Source: an uncultured Anaeromusa sp.
Lineage (GTDB): Bacteria > Bacillota > Negativicutes > Anaeromusales > Anaeromusaceae
Direction of reading: 5' to 3'
Length of the DNA: 64,000 nt
Assembly: GCF_963676855.1 (NCBI RefSeq)
Contig: NZ_OY781460.1
Span: 1,651,520-1,715,519 of the forward strand
Shown: piece after piece, positions 1-9,243 of the stretch
Numbering within the stretch: position 1 is the first letter of the stretch
Layout: each line of letters opens with the position of its first letter
Notes under the pieces: generated by a model
Told to the model about the DNA's origin: nothing
Databases searched by the model: none
What the model saw: only the letters and a program-made list of their open reading frames with translations
Program-made: the position numbers and the translations under genes

Positions 1-11
1 GAGGAAAGGCA

Positions 12-1625
12 ATGGATCAGGCGACAGTGGTAGTCATTGGCGGAGGTGCCACAGGCACGGGAATTTTCCGCGATTTGGCCATGCGTGGCGTGGATGTCGT
101 ATTGCTGGAACAAAAGGATTTGGCGTATGGAACCAGCTCGCGGTTTCATGGCTTGCTGCATAGCGGCGGCCGCTATGCAGTCAAGGATGCCGAGGCGGCG
201 CGGGAGTGCATTGAGGAGAATAAGCTGCTGCGAACGGTAGCGAAACATTGCGTAGAGGAAACAGAAGGTCTCTTTGTCCGCCTGCCGGAAGATGACGAAG
301 CTTTTGAGCACAAATGGGTGGACGCCTGTGCGGCGGCAGGAATTGAAACAACGCAGATTTCCAAGACGGAGGCGCTGCGATTAGAGCCCAATCTGACCGG
401 AAAATTGGTCAGCGCTTACAAAGTTCCTGATTCGGCCATTGACGGGTTTCGGCTGGTTTGGCAGAATGTGCAGTCTGGACGCCGTTACGGCGGCCGAGTA
501 TATACCTACTCCGAAGTGGTCGGCGTAGAACAGAGCAACGGCAAGGTAACTGGGGTAACTGTACGCAACACCTTGAACGGCCAGGAAAGCAAGATTTCTT
601 GCGAGTTCTTGGTAAGTGCCGCCGGTTCCTGGGTTGGCGAATTGGCTGCTTTAGCAGGTATTAAAGTGCATGTTCAGCCTGACCGCGGCACGTTGATTGC
701 GTTTAACCACCGTTTTACCAATCGCGTTGTTAATCGTCTGCGGCCAGCAGGGGACGCCGACATTTTCGTGCCTCACGGTTCCATTGTCATTTTGGGAACC
801 ACCTCTTCGCCGGCGGAGCTGCCGGACGATACCATTCCGAAGGCCGAGGAAGTGCTGGCGATGCTGGAAGTGGGCGAGAAAATGTTTGAAGACGTGCGAA
901 GCTATCGCTTACTGCGCGCATTCACCGGCACGCGTCCTCTCTATAGTGCGGACCCGTCGGCTATTGGCCGGGCGGCTTCTCGTAACTTCACGATTTTGGA
1001 TCATAGCAAAGAGGGCTTGCAGGGGTTTGCCAGCATCGTAGGCGGCAAGTTTACGACCTATCGCTTGATGGCAGAAAAAATGGCCGACTTTGTTTGCGCC
1101 CACTTGGGCGTTACTACTCCCTGCCGAACGGCAGTAGAGCCGCTGGTTTCTGATGTGGACGCAGCCACAATGGCTCGCGCACGCAAAGCCTTCCCGGCAT
1201 TCGGTTCGCGCTTGGCGGCCGACCGCTTGGGAGATTCCCTGGGGCCCGTCGTGGAAGCCATGGAAAAAGATCCGGCTAAGAGCCAGTTAGTATGCGAGTG
1301 CGAGTTGGTTACCTTGGCCGAAGTAGAACATGTGGCGTCTGACGCTACCAGCCATCAGTTGACTGACGTGCGTCGCCGGACTCGTATGGGCATGGGGACT
1401 TGTCAAGGTGCTTTCTGCGGTTTGCGCGGCGTTGGTGCGATTCAAACCGCTGGCTTGTTTCCAGAACGGGAACCTGTCGATTTGTTCCATGATTTTCTTC
1501 AGGGCCGCTGGAACGGCATTCGGCCGATGCTCTGGGGCAAACAGGTAAAAGAAGCCGAGTTGATGCGCGGCATCTACGAAGGAACGCTGAATGTGAGAGG
1601 AGAAGTGCCGGGACATGAAAAGTGA
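12..1625 (+). CDS. glpA: Anaerobic glycerol-3-phosphate dehydrogenase, subunit A
   Basis: FAD-dependent catalytic subunit that oxidises sn-glycerol-3-phosphate to dihydroxyacetone phosphate at the membrane-associated GlpABC complex. The 537-residue protein opens with a Rossmann dinucleotide-binding motif (VVVIGGGATGTG, about residues 6-17) and the DAO-fold SRFHGLLHSGGRY segment. Near residue 425 a CECE cysteine pair and a later GTCQGAFC segment form a BFD-type [2Fe-2S] domain, as in E. coli GlpA (about 540 residues). An SD (GAGGAAAGG) lies just before the ATG at the window's left edge, so the gene is complete. Its end overlaps glpB by 11 nt, indicating coupled translation. A glycerol kinase or facilitator may lie upstream, outside the window. 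Confidence 0.95.
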   Translation: MDQATVVVIGGGATGTGIFRDLAMRGVDVVLLEQKDLAYGTSSRFHGLLHSGGRYAVKDAEAARECIEENKLLRTVAKHCVEETEGLFVRLPEDDEAFEHKWVDACAAAGIETTQISKTEALRLEPNLTGKLVSAYKVPDSAIDGFRLVWQNVQSGRRYGGRVYTYSEVVGVEQSNGKVTGVTVRNTLNGQESKISCEFLVSAAGSWVGELAALAGIKVHVQPDRGTLIAFNHRFTNRVVNRLRPAGDADIFVPHGSIVILGTTSSPAELPDDTIPKAEEVLAMLEVGEKMFEDVRSYRLLRAFTGTRPLYSADPSAIGRAASRNFTILDHSKEGLQGFASIVGGKFTTYRLMAEKMADFVCAHLGVTTPCRTAVEPLVSDVDAATMARARKAFPAFGSRLAADRLGDSLGPVVEAMEKDPAKSQLVCECELVTLAEVEHVASDATSHQLTDVRRRTRMGMGTCQGAFCGLRGVGAIQTAGLFPEREPVDLFHDFLQGRWNGIRPMLWGKQVKEAELMRGIYEGTLNVRGEVPGHEK

Positions 1626-2856
1626 TGTAATTGTAATCGGCAGCGGCATGGCCGGACTGATTGCCGCCGCAGCCGCAGCGCAGCGAGGCAAAAAAACGAC
1701 GCTTTTGAGCAAAGGCGCGGGTACATTGGTCATCGGCGGCGGAATCGTCGACATTCTCGGCTATACTGAAGCAGGCAAAGCCATTTTGAATCCTGGGGCG
1801 GCAGTGGCGCAAGCGAAGGAAGATCATCCTTATGCTAAGCTGCGCCTGGAGAATGTCAAGCAGGCAGTCGGATTTCTGCAGGGGATTTGCGAGCAAGAAG
1901 GCTACGCTTATGTGGGCGACCTAGAACACAACCAGTGGGTGCCCACAGCAGCAGGAACGTTGAAACCTACCTGTCTGGTACCTCGGACCATGGACGCCAG
2001 CCGACTTTGCGAAGCTAAGGAAATTGTCGTCGTAGGCCTGAAAGGCTTGAAAGACTATCCAACGGAACTCATCAGTAAAGGGTTGGAACGACTATTTGGA
2101 GCTAATGCCAAAGTAACACAGGTGGAAATCGCCTTGTCTGTGGAAGATGGCCGCGATGTTACTGCTTTGGACATGGCTCGCTGGTTAGACAGCAAAGCGG
2201 GGTTGGAAGAATGCGCCGCTAAGTTGCGCCAAGTCGTTAAAACCGGCGCTACACTGATTATGCCTCCGGTTTTAGGTACAAAGCCTTCTTACTATGCTTT
2301 TGAAACCTTGCAGGAAGCGACGGGATGCCATATTATCGAAACTTCGTCCATGCCGCCGGCTGTGACCGGTTTGCGGCTGCGCAAGGCGCTTTTGGCTTAT
2401 GCTAAACGGCAGGGCGTGACCATTGTGGATAATGCCGAAGCGGTGAGGGCGGATGTGAAGAGCGGACGCTGCACAGCTATCTTTACCCAAAGCTTCGGGC
2501 GGGAACATTGCTACGAAGCGGCCGAAGTCATTGTGGCTACCGGCGGTTTGTATGGAGGCGGTTTGGTTGCCGAACCCAACGTCATTCAAGAACGTATCTT
2601 CGGTCTGCCTATAGGAGCTCCGGAACAGTCCGAATTATGGGGGATTCAAGAGTTGTTTTCTCCTGGCGGTCAGCCATTTGCCAAGTTTGGCGTTGTCGTA
2701 GACGACACGCTGCGTCCAGTAGATGCCGCCGGTACGGTGTTGCTGGAAAATGTGCGTTTTGCGGGACGCAATTTGGCAGGGTATGACTTCAGCTATGAAA
2801 AATCAGGCAATGGCGTGGCGCTGGCAAGCGGCTACTGCGCCGGCATGACGGTGTGA
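1615..2856 (+). CDS. glpB: Anaerobic glycerol-3-phosphate dehydrogenase, subunit B
   Basis: Second subunit of the anaerobic glycerol-3-phosphate dehydrogenase, thought to pass electrons from GlpA to the iron-sulfur subunit GlpC. The 413-residue protein begins with a flavin or NAD Rossmann motif (IVIGSGMAGLIAAAAAA, about residues 6-22). It has the conserved C-terminal FAGRNLAGYD and SGNGVALASGY segments of the GlpB family, and its length matches E. coli GlpB (about 419). The start overlaps the end of glpA and an SD-like GAGAGGAGAAG lies inside glpA. Order and spacing A-B-C are those of the classical operon. Confidence 0.93.
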   Translation: MKSDVIVIGSGMAGLIAAAAAAQRGKKTTLLSKGAGTLVIGGGIVDILGYTEAGKAILNPGAAVAQAKEDHPYAKLRLENVKQAVGFLQGICEQEGYAYVGDLEHNQWVPTAAGTLKPTCLVPRTMDASRLCEAKEIVVVGLKGLKDYPTELISKGLERLFGANAKVTQVEIALSVEDGRDVTALDMARWLDSKAGLEECAAKLRQVVKTGATLIMPPVLGTKPSYYAFETLQEATGCHIIETSSMPPAVTGLRLRKALLAYAKRQGVTIVDNAEAVRADVKSGRCTAIFTQSFGREHCYEAAEVIVATGGLYGGGLVAEPNVIQERIFGLPIGAPEQSELWGIQELFSPGGQPFAKFGVVVDDTLRPVDAAGTVLLENVRFAGRNLAGYDFSYEKSGNGVALASGYCAGMTV

Positions 2857-2872
2857 GGAGGAAGAAAACGAC

Positions 2873-4078
2873 ATGGCAAAACATCGGATCAATCCGGACG
2901 ATTGCATTGCCTGCACTACCTGTGTGGCGCATTGTCCTGTAACAGCGGCCACCCGCAAATTCCGCGGGCCTAAAATGTTGGGGCCGGCTTTGGAACGCTT
3001 CCGCATTTCAGAGGAAGATTACGAACCGTCGTTGGAATATTGCTCAAACTGCAAGAACTGCGACTTATCCTGCCCCTCTGGCGTGCCAGTTTCTACGCTG
3101 AACATGTTGGCTAAGGCCGCATACTACAAGAAGAATCCCCAGAGCATGCGGGATCATATGCTTTCACATGGCGAAAACATGGCCAAAATGGTTAATGCTA
3201 TTCCCTTTGGTGCAGCGCTGGCTAATGTAAGTATGCACAACCCCGTGTCCAGGGCGGCAATGAAGCAAATCGGCATTTCCGACAAAGCTCCTATGCCGAC
3301 CTATGCTGCGACCAGTTTTGCAAGCTGGTTCAAAGCCCAGAAGCAAACCCCATGCGAAGAAAAAGTCGTCTTTTTCCCAGGTTGCTTTATCAACTACAAT
3401 CAACCGCAAGTCGGCAAGGACTTGGTAGCGGTACTGCAGCATAACGGCATTGAAGTGATTGTGCCGGATGAATTCGTCTGCTGTGGTTCGCCGCTGGTAA
3501 CCGGCGGCTATCTGGAGGAAGCGGAAAGCAATGCTCGGAAAAATGCAGCAGAGATTGGCAAATGGGCGGCTAAAGGCTATAAGATACTCACGGCCTGCAC
3601 CAGTTGCGGTCTGATGCTGAATCAAGAATACCAAGAATTGTTTCCTGCAATTGAAGGCTTGGCGCAAAATGCTGTGTCTTTGTATGACGCCTTTGAATTT
3701 TTGGCGGAGCGCGCCGAAGAAGGCAAGTTGAAAACTGACTTCGCGTCGGTATCAGAACATTTTATGTACCATGTTCCTTGCCATTTGCGGGTGCAGGGCA
3801 TCGGCTTGCCCGCGTTGACGTTGTTGCGGCAAATTCCCGGCTTGTCCATCGAAGAAGCCGATGCCGGCTGCTGCGGCATTTCCGGCAACTATGGTTTCCG
3901 TGATGAAAAATACGAAATCTCCATGGCTGTTGGCGCTGAACTTTTTCAACGCATCAAAGACAGCGGCGTAAAAACGGTAGTCTGCGACTGCGGGACATGC
4001 CGGTTGCAGATCGGCCATGGCAGCGGTGCCGCAACAGCGCATCCTGTCAGTATTTTGCGCAAGGCGTACCAATTATAA
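2873..4078 (+). CDS. glpC: Anaerobic glycerol-3-phosphate dehydrogenase, Fe-S subunit C
   Basis: Iron-sulfur membrane-anchor subunit carrying electrons from GlpAB to the quinone pool. Two [4Fe-4S] ferredoxin motifs are visible in the N-terminal part (CIACTTCVAHCP near residue 12 and CSNCKNCDLSCP near residue 56). Two cysteine-rich CCG domains follow (CCGSP near residue 200 and AGCCGISGNYG near residue 340). At 401 residues it matches the family. Spacing of 16 nt from glpB and an SD (GAGGAGGAAG) support one glpABC transcript. The reduced flavin and Fe-S relay fits an anaerobe growing on glycerol. Confidence 0.94.
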   Translation: MAKHRINPDDCIACTTCVAHCPVTAATRKFRGPKMLGPALERFRISEEDYEPSLEYCSNCKNCDLSCPSGVPVSTLNMLAKAAYYKKNPQSMRDHMLSHGENMAKMVNAIPFGAALANVSMHNPVSRAAMKQIGISDKAPMPTYAATSFASWFKAQKQTPCEEKVVFFPGCFINYNQPQVGKDLVAVLQHNGIEVIVPDEFVCCGSPLVTGGYLEEAESNARKNAAEIGKWAAKGYKILTACTSCGLMLNQEYQELFPAIEGLAQNAVSLYDAFEFLAERAEEGKLKTDFASVSEHFMYHVPCHLRVQGIGLPALTLLRQIPGLSIEEADAGCCGISGNYGFRDEKYEISMAVGAELFQRIKDSGVKTVVCDCGTCRLQIGHGSGAATAHPVSILRKAYQL

Positions 4079-4098
4079 AAGAAACAAACTATAAAGAA

Positions 4099-4120
4099 AA
4101 GAATAACTATTCTTCCTTTT
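4099..4120 (+). terminator. Weak terminator after glpC
   Basis: An AT-rich inverted repeat (AAGAATA, 2-nt spacer, TATTCTT) is followed by CCTTTTTC. The stem is short and A/T-only apart from one G-C pair, so termination may be partial and read-through into pyk is possible. Confidence 0.45.
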
Positions 4121-4148
4121 TCAGTTATAAAAAGTAAGTGAATAGAAT
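4120..4148 (+). promoter_or_regulatory. Possible sigma-A promoter for pyk block
   Basis: TTCAGT and TAGAAT are separated by 17 nt, downstream of the glpC terminator and about 140 nt before the pyk start. The -35 matches the consensus poorly, so this is a guess based on spacing and location. Confidence 0.3.
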
Positions 4149-4179
4149 ACCGAGCTTTTTCGTTTATATTTTATGAAAA

Positions 4180-4245
4180 AGCAGGGAAACCTGGCCTGTA
4201 GCAAGAAATACCCTAATTATGCGGCAGGGATATGTGGTTCCTGCT
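4180..4245 (+). ncRNA. Folded 5' leader of pyk (unclassified)
   Basis: AGCAGGGAAACC at 4180-4191 can pair with GGTTCCTGCT at 4236-4245, closing a loop that contains a second short helix (TACCCT with AGGGATA). The leader between the candidate promoter and the pyk SD is about 130 nt, long for a housekeeping gene. I do not recognise it as a known riboswitch class and no terminator follows it. Confidence 0.3.
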
Positions 4246-4286
4246 ACCAATTTGTTTGCGCAAGCAGAAAGGGTGGTCAAAGACAT

Positions 4287-6038
4287 ATGTTCAAAAAAAC
4301 CAAAATTGTGTGTACCATGGGACCCAGCACTGACCAGCCGGGGATTGTGGAAAAGATGCTCGAAGCGGGCATGAATGTAGCGCGTTTCAATTTTTCTCAT
4401 GGTTCGCATAAAGAGCACCAGGGACGTATGGCGCGGGTACGGGAAGCGGCAGCCAACGTCAACAAAAATGTGGCCATTTTACTGGATACCAAAGGTCCGG
4501 AAATGCGTTTAGGCCTGTTTAAGGACGGTAAAGTGGAGCTGGTGACCGGTCAGAAGTTCGTGCTCACGGCGGAAGTCATTGACGGTACAGTCGAGCGGGC
4601 TACGGTGAATCATCCAGGCTTACCGGAAGACGTGAAAGCGGGCGATACCATTCTCCTTTCTGACGGCCTTGTCAGTCTGGTTGTTGAAGCGGTGGAAGGT
4701 ACGGAAATCATCACGACGGTGCAGAACAACGGCGTCATCGGCAATCGCAAGCGCGTAGCGGCTCCTGGCGTAGCAGTCAATCTGCCGCCTCTTTCAGATC
4801 AGGACGTAGCCGATATCCGTTTTGGCCTGACCCAAGGCATTGATTTCATTGCAGCTTCCTTCATTCAGCGGGCGGCGGACATTCTGGCCATCCGTAAGAT
4901 TTTGGAAGACGCTGGTGCGGAAGTAGATATCATCGCCAAGATTGAGAACGTCGAAGGCGTACGCAACATGGACGAAATCCTGCAGGTTGCCGACGGCATC
5001 ATGGTCGCTCGAGGCGACTTGGGCGTGGAAATTCCTGCAGAAGACGTGCCTCTCATCCAAAAGGAACTGATCACTAAATGCAATATCATTGGCAAGCCTG
5101 TTATCACGGCGACCCAGATGCTGGAGTCCATGGTAAACAACCCACGGCCGACTCGGGCGGAAGCCAGCGACGTAGCCAATGCCATTTTTGACGGCACCGA
5201 CGCGATCATGCTCAGTGGTGAAACGGCTTCCGGCGATTATCCGGTGGAAGCGGTGGAAACCATGGCACGCATTGCGGTGCGTACCGAAAAATCCCTGCCT
5301 TATGCGGAAATCTACATTTCCCGCGGCGCTCTGGCCAACCAGGTAACCACGGAAGCCATCAGCCATGCGACGGTGCAAATTGCGCAGGAGCTGTCGGCTG
5401 CTGCGATTGTTACGTCCAGCGAAAAGGGCTACACCGCGCGGATGGTATCCAAATATCGTCCGAAAGCAGCCATTGTGGCTGTATCCCAGCATCCGGCTAC
5501 TATTCGTCGCATGCAGCTATACTGGGGCGTCGTGCCTGTTCCTGGCAACGCTTCTTGCGGCACTGACGAAATGGTGGAAAACGCGGTGGAAGGAGCCCTG
5601 GAGTCCGGCGCCGTCAATCCTGGAGACTTGATTGTCATTACTGCTGGCGTACCGTTGGGTATGTCTGGCACGACCAATATGATCCGCGTCCACGTGGTAG
5701 GCGACGTGCTGCTCCGTGGCACTGGACTGGGACAAAAAGCGGCTACCGGCAAGGTTTGCGTGGTGAATTCCGCAGCCGACCTGGTTCGCTTCAAAGCCGG
5801 CGATGTCATGGTTGTGAAAAGCATCCATGAAGAAATTGCAGCCAGAGCATCCGAAGCGGCAGCTATTGTGGCTGAAGAAGGCGGACTGACTTCTCCGGCG
5901 GCGATTGTGGGTATCAGCTTCGGCATGCCGGTTCTTGTCGGCGTAGAAGGCGCGACTATGCATTTGCCTGAGGGCATGCTGATTACCGTCGACCCGGTAC
6001 GCGGCCAAGTGTATCATGGCAAGGCCAACGCGCGCTAA
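4287..6038 (+). CDS. pyk: Pyruvate kinase with C-terminal PEP-utiliser domain
   Basis: Converts phosphoenolpyruvate and ADP to pyruvate and ATP. The ATG at 4287 follows an SD-like AAAGGGTGG and begins the family N-terminus MFKKTKIVCTMGP, so an upstream in-frame ATG at 4173 is rejected; the protein is 583 residues. Visible motifs are NVARFNFSHG, the active-site IAKIENVEG, the catalytic MVARGDLGVE stretch and MLSGETASGDYP. The last about 110 residues form the extra PEP-utiliser mobile domain of Bacillus-type enzymes. Oddly its usual GGxTSH motif reads GLTSPAAI, with proline replacing histidine. It is the first gene of the glycolytic block rather than the last. Confidence 0.95.
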   Translation: MFKKTKIVCTMGPSTDQPGIVEKMLEAGMNVARFNFSHGSHKEHQGRMARVREAAANVNKNVAILLDTKGPEMRLGLFKDGKVELVTGQKFVLTAEVIDGTVERATVNHPGLPEDVKAGDTILLSDGLVSLVVEAVEGTEIITTVQNNGVIGNRKRVAAPGVAVNLPPLSDQDVADIRFGLTQGIDFIAASFIQRAADILAIRKILEDAGAEVDIIAKIENVEGVRNMDEILQVADGIMVARGDLGVEIPAEDVPLIQKELITKCNIIGKPVITATQMLESMVNNPRPTRAEASDVANAIFDGTDAIMLSGETASGDYPVEAVETMARIAVRTEKSLPYAEIYISRGALANQVTTEAISHATVQIAQELSAAAIVTSSEKGYTARMVSKYRPKAAIVAVSQHPATIRRMQLYWGVVPVPGNASCGTDEMVENAVEGALESGAVNPGDLIVITAGVPLGMSGTTNMIRVHVVGDVLLRGTGLGQKAATGKVCVVNSAADLVRFKAGDVMVVKSIHEEIAARASEAAAIVAEEGGLTSPAAIVGISFGMPVLVGVEGATMHLPEGMLITVDPVRGQVYHGKANAR

Positions 6039-6108
6039 TGTGATTTTGCGGCGGCGCGATTAGGATATGGCTACTATAGCTAAAAGATAAAAAACAGGGG
6101 GTATTTGA

Positions 6109-7119
<1,011 letters not shown>

Positions 7120-7152
7120 GAAGCAGAAATCCCACAAGTATTGTGCTATTAG

Positions 7153-7175
7153 GAAGGGCCACTTTGTGGCCCTTC
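7153..7175 (+). other. gap-pgk intergenic hairpin
   Basis: A perfect 10-bp G+C-rich stem (GAAGGGCCAC, TTT loop, GTGGCCCTTC) with no following T-run. It could be an mRNA processing or 3'-stabilising hairpin that sets the gap to pgk message ratio, or a weak attenuator. Confidence 0.6.
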
Positions 7176-7209
7176 TCCTATGAAACTTACCTGAGGAGGC
7201 GATACGTTC

Positions 7210-8391
7210 ATGGAAAAGAAGTCCCTCAAAGATATCGTGGTCATGGGCAAAAAAGTATTTGTTCGAGTCGACTACAATGTGCCGATGAAAGACGGCGTTA
7301 TTACCAATGACAACCGTATCCGGGCTACACTGCCGACGCTTGAGTACCTGCTGGCGCAAAATGCAGCGCTGGTGCTGGCCAGCCATTTGGGCCGTCCGAA
7401 AGGCGCTCCGGTGCCGGAATTTACGTTGGCCCCTGTAGCCAAACGCCTGTCGGAGCTTTTGGGCAAGGAAGTGCTCTTTGCGCCAGACTGTGTAGGCGAA
7501 GAAGCGGCCGCTATGGCTAAGGCGCTGAAGCCGGGGCAGGTTTTGCTGCTGGAGAACCTGCGCTACCATAAAGAAGAAGAAAAGAACGATCCTGAGTTTT
7601 CACGGCAGTTGGCTTCCTTGGCGGAAGTGGCTGTAAACGACGCCTTCGGCGTTTCCCATCGGGCCCATGCTTCGGTGGAAGGGATCACCAAATATATTTC
7701 GACAGTAGCCGGCTTCCTGTTGGAAAAGGAAATCCTTTTCTTAGGTCAGGCGGTTAATGATCCGGTTCGTCCTTTTGTGGCCATCATCGGCGGTGCTAAG
7801 GTGTCGGACAAGATCGGTGTTATCGAAAATCTGCTGACCAAAGTGGACCGCTTGATTATCGGCGGCGGCATGGCCAATACCTTCTTGGCCGCCAAAGGGT
7901 TTGCCACCGGTAAATCTCTGGTGGAAGAAGATAAGCTGGACTTGGCCCGGGAACTGCTGGCGAAGGCGAAAACGGCGGGTAAAGACCTGTTGCTGCCTGT
8001 AGATGTCACAATTGCCGACCGCTTTGCAGCGGATGCAGCCAATAAAGTAGTGGCTGCTGACGCTATTGAAGGAGACTGGATGGCTCTTGATATTGGTCCT
8101 GTTACCAGCAAGGTGTATGCCGAAGCGCTTAAGGATGCTAAGACCGTAGTTTGGAACGGACCGATGGGCGTCTTTGAAATGGACGTCTTCGCGAAGGGAA
8201 CAGAGGCTGTGGCTAAAGCAGTAGCGGCTTCCGGTGCTAAGAGCATTGTCGGCGGCGGCGATTCTATCGCAGCTTTGGAAAAACTGGGCTTGGCCCGTGA
8301 AATTACCCATATTTCTACTGGCGGCGGCGCTTCGTTGGAATTCTTGGAAGGCAAGGTTCTTCCCGGCGTAGCGGCTTTGGCCGACAAGTAA
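7210..8391 (+). CDS. pgk: Phosphoglycerate kinase
   Basis: Transfers the acyl phosphate of 1,3-bisphosphoglycerate to ADP, making ATP and 3-phosphoglycerate. The 393-residue protein shows the PGK signature [11 protein letters not shown] near residue 18 and the substrate-binding [22 protein letters not shown] follows, and the C-terminal nucleotide-binding [10 protein letters not shown] and [13 protein letters not shown] close the fold. An SD (TGAGGAGG) precedes the ATG. It sits 90 nt after gap, separated by a hairpin, and 17 nt before tpiA, in classical gap-pgk-tpiA order. Confidence 0.97.
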   Translation: MEKKSLKDIVVMGKKVFVRVDYNVPMKDGVITNDNRIRATLPTLEYLLAQNAALVLASHLGRPKGAPVPEFTLAPVAKRLSELLGKEVLFAPDCVGEEAAAMAKALKPGQVLLLENLRYHKEEEKNDPEFSRQLASLAEVAVNDAFGVSHRAHASVEGITKYISTVAGFLLEKEILFLGQAVNDPVRPFVAIIGGAKVSDKIGVIENLLTKVDRLIIGGGMANTFLAAKGFATGKSLVEEDKLDLARELLAKAKTAGKDLLLPVDVTIADRFAADAANKVVAADAIEGDWMALDIGPVTSKVYAEALKDAKTVVWNGPMGVFEMDVFAKGTEAVAKAVAASGAKSIVGGGDSIAALEKLGLAREITHISTGGGASLEFLEGKVLPGVAALADK

Positions 8392-8408
8392 CGAAAAGGA
8401 GAATGGTT

Positions 8409-9155
8409 ATGCGCACACCGATTATTGCGGGAAACTGGAAAATGCACAACACTGTGGCCGCTTCGCTGGAACTGGCGGAAGCTCTCAAACCTTTAGTGGC
8501 TAATGCCAAAGCCCAAGTGGTGGTTTGCCCTGTATTCACTTCTTTAGCGGGCGTGAAAAAAGCGCTGGAAGGCTCCAATATTGCCGTAGGCGCGCAAAAC
8601 ATGCATTGGGAAGAAAAAGGCGCTTTCACTGGTGAGATTGCTCCGGCTATGCTGAAGGACGCTGGCTGCGAATATGTTATTCTCGGCCATTCGGAGCGTC
8701 GGCAGTATTTTTCGGAAACCGATGAAACGGTCAACAAAAAAATGCATGCTGCTTTCAATCATGGACTGACTCCTATTTTCTGCGTCGGAGAGCTCTTGGA
8801 AGAGCGTGAAGCTGGCACGACCAAAGCCGTTTTGGAGCGTCAGGTTAAAGAAGGTATGAAAGGTCTGAGCGCTGCGCAAGCAGCTGTTACGGTTATTGCT
8901 TATGAACCCGTGTGGGCGATCGGCACTGGACGTACTGCTTCGGCGGAAGACGCCAATGCAGGCTGCGCGTATATTCGCAGCGTTGTAAAAGAAGTCTTTG
9001 GTGCAGCAGCAGCGGATGCGGTTCGTATTCAGTACGGCGGCAGTGTAAAAGCAGCTAACGCTGCGGAACTGATGGGCAAAAGCGATATCGACGGCGCTTT
9101 GGTAGGCGGTGCGGCGCTGCAGGCTGACAGCTTCAGCGGTATTGTCAACTTCTAA
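8409..9155 (+). CDS. tpiA: Triosephosphate isomerase
   Basis: Interconverts dihydroxyacetone phosphate and glyceraldehyde-3-phosphate, so it also joins the GlpABC product to glycolysis. The 248-residue barrel shows NWKMHN near the start, the catalytic histidine in VILGHSERR, the catalytic glutamate in [11 protein letters not shown], and the phosphate-binding YGGSV. I chose the ATG at 8409 because AAAGGAG ends 7 nt before it; the in-frame ATG at 8403 lies almost on the SD. Confidence 0.96.
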   Translation: MRTPIIAGNWKMHNTVAASLELAEALKPLVANAKAQVVVCPVFTSLAGVKKALEGSNIAVGAQNMHWEEKGAFTGEIAPAMLKDAGCEYVILGHSERRQYFSETDETVNKKMHAAFNHGLTPIFCVGELLEEREAGTTKAVLERQVKEGMKGLSAAQAAVTVIAYEPVWAIGTGRTASAEDANAGCAYIRSVVKEVFGAAAADAVRIQYGGSVKAANAAELMGKSDIDGALVGGAALQADSFSGIVNF

Positions 9156-9175
9156 GCAATAGTCTGTATAACGCG

Positions 9176-9227
9176 AAGGGAGACCGCGAGCAAACGAAAA
9201 GCGCGTTCGCCCGGGTCTCCCTTTTTT
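9176..9227 (+). terminator. Rho-independent terminator after tpiA
   Basis: AAGGGAGACC pairs with GGGTCTCCCTT around an inner GCGA/TCGC helix and is followed by six Ts. It lies 20 nt beyond tpiA and 17 nt before gpmI, so gpmI probably relies on partial read-through or a promoter I could not identify. Confidence 0.85.
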
Positions 9228-9243
9228 AAAAGGGGGAACCTTT

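Noticed and set aside
4173..4286. N-terminal extension of pyruvate kinase from an upstream ATG
   Set aside because: The extra 38 residues are cysteine-rich and unlike the family, the downstream ATG has the SD, and the region folds as a leader.
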